This document shows positions 59,815-64,000 of a stretch of DNA of 64,000 nucleotides, piece by piece. Position numbers and translations under genes: made by a program. This DNA comes from Acidobacteriota bacterium (GTDB lineage Bacteria > Acidobacteriota > Terriglobia > Acidiferrales > UBA7541), in the NCBI GenBank assembly GCA_013289835.1, contig JABCZG010000009.1:1-64000 (forward strand), read 5' to 3'. Numbering within the stretch: the first letter of the stretch is position 1; the number at the start of each line of letters is the position of its first letter. Under the pieces are notes generated by a model, which saw only the letters and a list, made by a program, of their open reading frames with translations, was not told the DNA's origin and ran no database searches.

Positions 59815-62142
59815 ATGCGTATCCTGGACCGCTATATTGTCCGCGAAGTTTTCCGCCACGCACTCCTCGGACTCATCGTCTTCACGTTTGTCTTCTTCGT
59901 GCCGCAGCTCGTCCGGCTGATGGGTTTCTTTGTGCGCCACAGCGGCTCCGGCGGCCAAATACTGAAACTCTTTCTTTGCATCTTCCCCGGCGTCTTCGTC
60001 TTTACCGTGCCGATGGCCACGCTGATCGGCGTACTGCTCGGCTTGGGGCGCATGTCCGCCGACAGCGAAATCATCGCGCTCACGGCGTTGGGCATCGGCC
60101 GGCGGAGAATTCTATTGCCGGTCGGGGTCCTGGCGCTGACGGGCGGGCTCGTCACGCTGATCATGACGATCTGGCTCGGGCCGCTTGCGTTGCGGACGTT
60201 TCGCGCCACCGAAGCCGACTTGATCGCTTCGCAAGTTTCGTACCAGCTGCAGCCCCGGGTATTCGAAGAGCGTCCCCGTCTGGTGCTTTACATCAATGAT
60301 GTTACTGCCAGCGGCACCCAGTGGCACGGCGTATTTCTCGCGGAAACCGGTGGAGAAAACGGCTCGCGACTGACGCTGGCGGAGAACGCGATTGTAATTG
60401 CCGAACCGGCGGAGGGCAAGCTGGAGCTGCACCTGCAAGGAGGCACGACCCACGAATTCTCGCGCGAGGACGCCGACCACTATTCGGTCACGGCGTTTGG
60501 GCAGAGCGACTGGCCACTCGATGTGAGCGGGCTGGTTCCCTCCGGACCACGGCAGATGAACAATGCGGAGCGGTCGGTACGCGACCTGGTGCGCGACCAC
60601 GGCCCTGGCTGGCGCGAGGCGCGCGTCGAACTGCACCGGCGCTTTGCGTTTCCAATGGCGTGTTTTGCGTTCGCGCTGATCGCGGTTCCGCTGGGCGCGC
60701 AACCACGGCGCGGCGGACGAGCTGCGGGGTCGCTGCTCGCGGTGGTGTTGATCGCGGCCTACTATTTGCTTTCGGTGATGGGAGCGGGGCTCGCGCGTGA
60801 GGGGAGCGTTTCGCCGGCGGCGGGAATCTGGATTGCGGACGCGGTGCTTGCGGCCATCGGGCTGACGCTTTTGCCCCGCATGGAGCAGTTCCGGGGCGAG
60901 AGCCGATGGCTCAGGCCAAGCAGTTTCCTGAGAGCCAGAAGGAGGCTTTTCCGGCGTCGGAGGGCGCAGGCGAAGTCGCGGGCGGCGGTCGCAAACGGTT
61001 CGAACGGTGAGCGCGCGGCACAGGACGCTTCTGAACCGTCCGGCGGCAGCTTTCCCAGACTGCTGGACTTGTACCTTGTGCGGCGGTTTCTTTCGTATTT
61101 TGCCCTGCTTATGGCGGCGTTCATCTTTTTGTTCGAGACGTTCACATTTTTTGAGCTGCTGGACGACATCGCGCGGCACCGCGTGCCGTTTCTAGTGGTG
61201 GTCGATTACTTCCGGTACCTTGCGCCCTATTTGTTTTATCAACTGGCGCCGCTGGGCGCGCTTGTGGCGGTTCTGGTAGCGCTGGGCATCATGAGCAAGA
61301 ACAATGAAATCGTGGCCATCAAAGCCAGCGGAATCAGCTTGTACCGCCTGGCGGCGCCGTTGCTTCTTGCGGGGCTGGGACTGACGGCGACGATGATGTT
61401 GCTGGACGACACCTATCTTCCCTACGCCAACCAGCGCCAGGATGCGCTGCGCAACCAGATCAAGGGCAAGCCTGCGCAGACGTATACGCAGCCGCAGCGG
61501 TGGATTTTTGGCGAGAACAATAAGATCTACAACTACGATTTGTTTGACCCCAGCCAGAATCTTTTCGGCGGGCTGACCGTATTGGAGATTGACCCGCGCG
61601 ATCTTCAATTGCGGCGGCGGATTTTTGCCACGCGGGCGCGCTGGTCGGAGTCGCAGAAGGTTTGGGTACTCGAAGGAGGCTGGGTGCGGGATTTTTCCGG
61701 CGGCACGATCGTCAAGTACGAGAAGCTCCCGCCGGTAACTTCCCTGCCCGAGCTCATCGAGCCGCCAAGCTATTTCAACCGGGAGGTACGCCAAGCGTTC
61801 CAATTGAGCTGGCGGGAGCTGAGCGTGTACATCGAGGGATTGCATCGCGCAGGATTCGATGTCTCAAACCTGACGGTGCAGTGGCACCGAAAGCTGGCGT
61901 TCCCCATCATTGCGCCGGTGATTATGCTGCTGGCGATTCCGTTCGCGTTCCTGGTGGGGACGCGAGGAGCGCTCGGAGGAGTGGCGCTGGGGGTGGCGAT
62001 CGGGATTGTGTACTGGTCGTTGGCGGAGCTCTTGCAGGCGATGGGGGGAGTCGGGCAACTTCCACCGCTCGTGGCGGCGTGGTCGCCTGACATCATTTTC
62101 TTTTTCCTCGGGCTGTATTTCTTTTTCAAGATGCCAACGTAG
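59815..62142 (+). CDS. LptF-LptG fusion: LPS export permease in one chain
   Basis: 775 residues with two complete YjgP/YjgQ (LptF/LptG) permeases in tandem. Copy 1 (about 1-360) starts 'ILDRYIVREVFRHALLGLIVFTFVFF' and contains 'LIGVLLGLGRMSADSEIIALTALGIG' and 'RRFAFPMACFAFALIAVPLGA'. Copy 2 (about 415-775) starts 'LLDLYLVRRFLSYFALLMAAFIFLFE' and contains 'LVAVLVALGIMSKNNEIVAIKASGIS' and 'HRKLAFPIIAPVIMLLAIPFAFLVG'. A roughly 55-residue basic, Ser/Ala-rich linker ('RARRRLFRRRRAQAKSRAA') joins them. Each copy would have its periplasmic beta-jellyroll between helices 3 and 4. In the known system LptF and LptG are separate proteins forming LptB2FG. No lptB or lptC is nearby. Confidence 0.92.
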   Translation: MRILDRYIVREVFRHALLGLIVFTFVFFVPQLVRLMGFFVRHSGSGGQILKLFLCIFPGVFVFTVPMATLIGVLLGLGRMSADSEIIALTALGIGRRRILLPVGVLALTGGLVTLIMTIWLGPLALRTFRATEADLIASQVSYQLQPRVFEERPRLVLYINDVTASGTQWHGVFLAETGGENGSRLTLAENAIVIAEPAEGKLELHLQGGTTHEFSREDADHYSVTAFGQSDWPLDVSGLVPSGPRQMNNAERSVRDLVRDHGPGWREARVELHRRFAFPMACFAFALIAVPLGAQPRRGGRAAGSLLAVVLIAAYYLLSVMGAGLAREGSVSPAAGIWIADAVLAAIGLTLLPRMEQFRGESRWLRPSSFLRARRRLFRRRRAQAKSRAAVANGSNGERAAQDASEPSGGSFPRLLDLYLVRRFLSYFALLMAAFIFLFETFTFFELLDDIARHRVPFLVVVDYFRYLAPYLFYQLAPLGALVAVLVALGIMSKNNEIVAIKASGISLYRLAAPLLLAGLGLTATMMLLDDTYLPYANQRQDALRNQIKGKPAQTYTQPQRWIFGENNKIYNYDLFDPSQNLFGGLTVLEIDPRDLQLRRRIFATRARWSESQKVWVLEGGWVRDFSGGTIVKYEKLPPVTSLPELIEPPSYFNREVRQAFQLSWRELSVYIEGLHRAGFDVSNLTVQWHRKLAFPIIAPVIMLLAIPFAFLVGTRGALGGVALGVAIGIVYWSLAELLQAMGGVGQLPPLVAAWSPDIIFFFLGLYFFFKMPT

Positions 62143-62196
62143 AGAACGTAAAGCCGTCGGACGATCAAAGAGCGCAAAAGTCTGCGCGCCGACAAC

Positions 62197-62215
62197 TTCA
62201 AGTAATACTTCAAGT
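62197..62215. repeat. TTCAAGT-type repeat, site 3
   Basis: TTCAAGTAATACTTCAAGT in the gap between the convergent lptFG and ppdK genes. It contains TTCAAGT twice at a 12-base step. Confidence 0.7.
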
Positions 62216-62271
62216 CGGTTTAGTTTTGAGCGGGTGCCATATCTGATCCCCGCGTCTCGATTGTTCTTCGC

Positions 62272-62290
62272 TTCAAGTTTTACTTTAAGT
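62272..62290. repeat. TTCAAGT-type repeat, site 4
   Basis: TTCAAGTTTTACTTTAAGT, starting 75 bases after site 3. Same consensus as sites 1-3. Confidence 0.65.
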
Positions 62291-62375
62291 GAACTGAATC
62301 GATCTCCGGTCGGCCGCGGTGAGAGAGGGCGCCGCGATGCTGGGCACCTACAAGTCTGGCTCAGGCGAGAAGTTG

Positions 62376-64000
62376 CTATTTTTTCTTTTTCTTGGCTTGC
62401 TCTTGTTCAACCATTGCTTGAGCTGCGGCTAGGCGAGCCACAGGAACTCGAAACGGTGAACAGCTCACATACGACAAGCCTGCGCGATGGCAAAACTTGA
62501 CGCTGTCCGGGTCGCCGCCGTGTTCGCCGCAGATGCCGAGCTTGATGCCGGGGCGGGTCTTGTTCCCTTTCTCAACCGCCATGGTAATGAGCTGGCCGAC
62601 TCCGGCTTGGTCGATGGTGGCAAATGGATTCTTTTTGACGATCTCCAACTCCTGGTAAGGCCCGAGGAAAGAGCCGGAATCGTCGCGGCTCATGCCCAGG
62701 CAGGTCTGTGTCAAGTCGTTGGTGCCAAAGCTGAAGAACTCGGCCGTCTCCGCAATTTCATCGGCGGTGAGCGCGCCACGAGGCACCTCAATCATCGTGC
62801 CAACCAGGTAGTTCAGTTTCACGCCCTTTTCCTTCATGACTTCGTTGGCGATGCGATGGACGACTTCGACTTGCAGATCGAGTTCTTTTTTGAAGCCGAC
62901 GAGCGGAATCATCACTTCGGGATGAACCTTAATGCCCGATTTTTGAACTTCGGCCGCGGCTTCGAAGATTGCGCGAGACTGCATCTCTGAAATTTCGGAA
63001 TAGACAATGCCCAGGCGGCAACCGCGGAATCCGAGCATTGGGTTGAATTCATGTAATTCTTTAACGCGCTGTTTTATTTTTTCAACCGGCACGCCCATCT
63101 TTTTGGCCAGGTCGTTCTGTGCGGAGCCTTCGTGCGGTAGGAACTCATGCAACGGAGGATCGAGGAAGCGGATCGTCGCCGGGAATCCCTTCAATTCCTT
63201 GAACATGCCCACAAAGTCTTCGCGCTGGTAGGGCAAAATTTTGGCGAGCGCTTGCTGCCGGTGTTCCTTGGTGTCTGCCAAAATCATTTCGCGCATGGCG
63301 TCGATACGATTGCCTTCAAAGAACATGTGTTCGGTGCGGCAGAGGCCGATACCTACAGCGCCGAAGGCCAGGGCATGAGCGGTCTGCTCGGGAGTGTCGG
63401 CGTTGGTGCGGACACTGAGCCGGGAAACCTTGGCACACCAATCCATTAGCTTTTTGAAGTTCTGGTAGGTTTGGCTCTGCTTGGCATCGAGAGATTTCTC
63501 GATGAGCACTTGAACGATTTCGGAGGCGGCCGTGGGAATTTGGCCGGGATACACTTCGCCGGCGGTGCCGTTGATGGAGAGGAAGTCGCCTTCCTTGTGG
63601 GTCACGCCGTCCACGGTCATGGTTTTGGCGGCGTAATCGATCTGCAGCGCGGCTGCGCCGCAGACGCAGACCTTCCCCATCTGGCGCGCCACGAGCGCGG
63701 CGTGTGAACTGACGCCGCCCTTGGCGGTGAGGATGCCCTCGGCGGCGATCATGCCGCGCAAATCTTCTGGCGAAGTTTCATTGCGGACCAGCAGAACTTT
63801 TTCGCCCTTCGCGGCGGCAGCGGCGGCGCGCTCCGCGTTCAAATACATCTTCCCTGCAGCAGCGCCGGGGCCAGCGGGCAGGCCCTTGGCAATGCACTTG
63901 GCTGCTTTGACGGCGTTGCGATCGAACACCGGCGCCAGCACCTGGTCGAGTTGATCGGCGGGAACGCGCCGGATAGCGGTCTTCCAGTCGATGAGTTTCT
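62376..64000 (-). CDS. ppdK: Pyruvate, phosphate dikinase, C-terminal part (runs off the window end)
   Basis: The frame is open to base 64000 and beyond, so the gene is partial; the M at 63941 in the ORF track is an internal GTG. The swivelling domain carries the phospho-histidine in '[24 protein letters not shown]'. The PEP/pyruvate barrel follows with '[37 protein letters not shown]', '[28 protein letters not shown]' and '[40 protein letters not shown]'. It reversibly converts pyruvate, ATP and Pi to PEP, AMP and PPi. The C-terminus ends in a short lysine run. The ATP-grasp domain lies outside the window. Confidence 0.95.
   Translation of the reverse strand, partial: KLIDWKTAIRRVPADQLDQVLAPVFDRNAVKAAKCIAKGLPAGPGAAAGKMYLNAERAAAAAAKGEKVLLVRNETSPEDLRGMIAAEGILTAKGGVSSHAALVARQMGKVCVCGAAALQIDYAAKTMTVDGVTHKEGDFLSINGTAGEVYPGQIPTAASEIVQVLIEKSLDAKQSQTYQNFKKLMDWCAKVSRLSVRTNADTPEQTAHALAFGAVGIGLCRTEHMFFEGNRIDAMREMILADTKEHRQQALAKILPYQREDFVGMFKELKGFPATIRFLDPPLHEFLPHEGSAQNDLAKKMGVPVEKIKQRVKELHEFNPMLGFRGCRLGIVYSEISEMQSRAIFEAAAEVQKSGIKVHPEVMIPLVGFKKELDLQVEVVHRIANEVMKEKGVKLNYLVGTMIEVPRGALTADEIAETAEFFSFGTNDLTQTCLGMSRDDSGSFLGPYQELEIVKKNPFATIDQAGVGQLITMAVEKGNKTRPGIKLGICGEHGGDPDSVKFCHRAGLSYVSCSPFRVPVARLAAAQAMVEQEQAKKKKK

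Noticed and set aside
60112-61179. 355-aa minus-strand ORF opposite lptFG
   Set aside because: Antisense shadow with Arg-rich, low-complexity translation; the LptF/LptG reading on the plus strand is unambiguous.

Overview
The window looks like a chromosomal segment of a Gram-negative, moderately high-GC bacterium. It is most likely an acidobacterium of the Koribacter/Terriglobus type. This is inference: it rests on gene content and style, namely a Tol-Pal operon whose Pal carries an Ig-like domain, a PadR gene coupled to a large membrane protein, a fused LptF-LptG permease, HAF-repeat and Ig-like secreted proteins, and dispersed repeats of the 'GTCATCCTGAG' and 'TCATTCCGAG' kinds. No rRNA gene is present and no intact tRNA gene was found.

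Layout. 1-220: the 5' end of an IS30-like transposase leaving the window, with its terminal sequence. 279-2843: NAD+ synthetase and a DsbA-like thiol oxidoreductase. 2844-3766: a scar in which two head-to-head gene remnants (a coiled-coil/TM protein and a SatD-like protein) share one breakpoint. 3767-6322: DUF3307 membrane protein, MOSC protein and a methyltransferase. 6360-7905: small uncharacterised genes around a divergent start region. 8253-11835: an orphan NuoI, YpdA, a small conserved protein and ParB/ParA. 12082-13867: three PilZ proteins, one of them a response regulator. 14003-17321: MATE transporter, bifunctional nuclease and MiaB. 17530-23189: a complete tolQ-tolR-tolA/tonB-tolB-pal-cpoB set. 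23322-28040: a lectin-like secreted protein, SSB, an oxidoreductase, an ECF sigma/anti-sigma/Spy-like operon and an XRE regulator closed by a strong terminator.

28120-33605 holds guaA, leuS and nfo. Two palindromic repeats lie in frame inside leuS, and a dispersed-repeat sequence forms part of the Nfo tail. 33713-35729 is a PadR regulator with a palindromic operator and its co-transcribed membrane protein. 35769-39429 is a tightly overlapping MFS/OYE-flavoenzyme/DHDPS-like operon, probably for uptake and breakdown of an unknown organic acid. 39558-44984 has secreted proteins, a 59-residue cysteine-rich peptide absent from the ORF track, a second copy of the IS-type end, a di-haem cytochrome and a small membrane protein. 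45217-51686 has nitronate monooxygenase, DAHP synthase, GH27 alpha-galactosidase and an M48 protease.

52042-57356 contains a membrane protein, a tRNA-Ser 3' remnant abutting a 2-oxoglutarate dioxygenase, an ArsR/SRPBCC/56-aa peptide/DUF899 operon, a STAS protein and a beta-propeller. 57566-64000 has a GH57 glycosidase divergent from a single-chain LptF-LptG fusion, then the C-terminal part of pyruvate phosphate dikinase leaving the window. Two convergent intergenic regions in this last part each carry a pair of the same short repeat at almost identical spacing.

Most of the window is ordinary housekeeping. The best candidates for something new are the in-frame palindromic elements in leuS, the paired TTCAAGT repeats, the LptFG fusion, the MFS/OYE/DHDPS operon and the small cysteine-containing peptides. 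No CRISPR array or complete prophage was seen.
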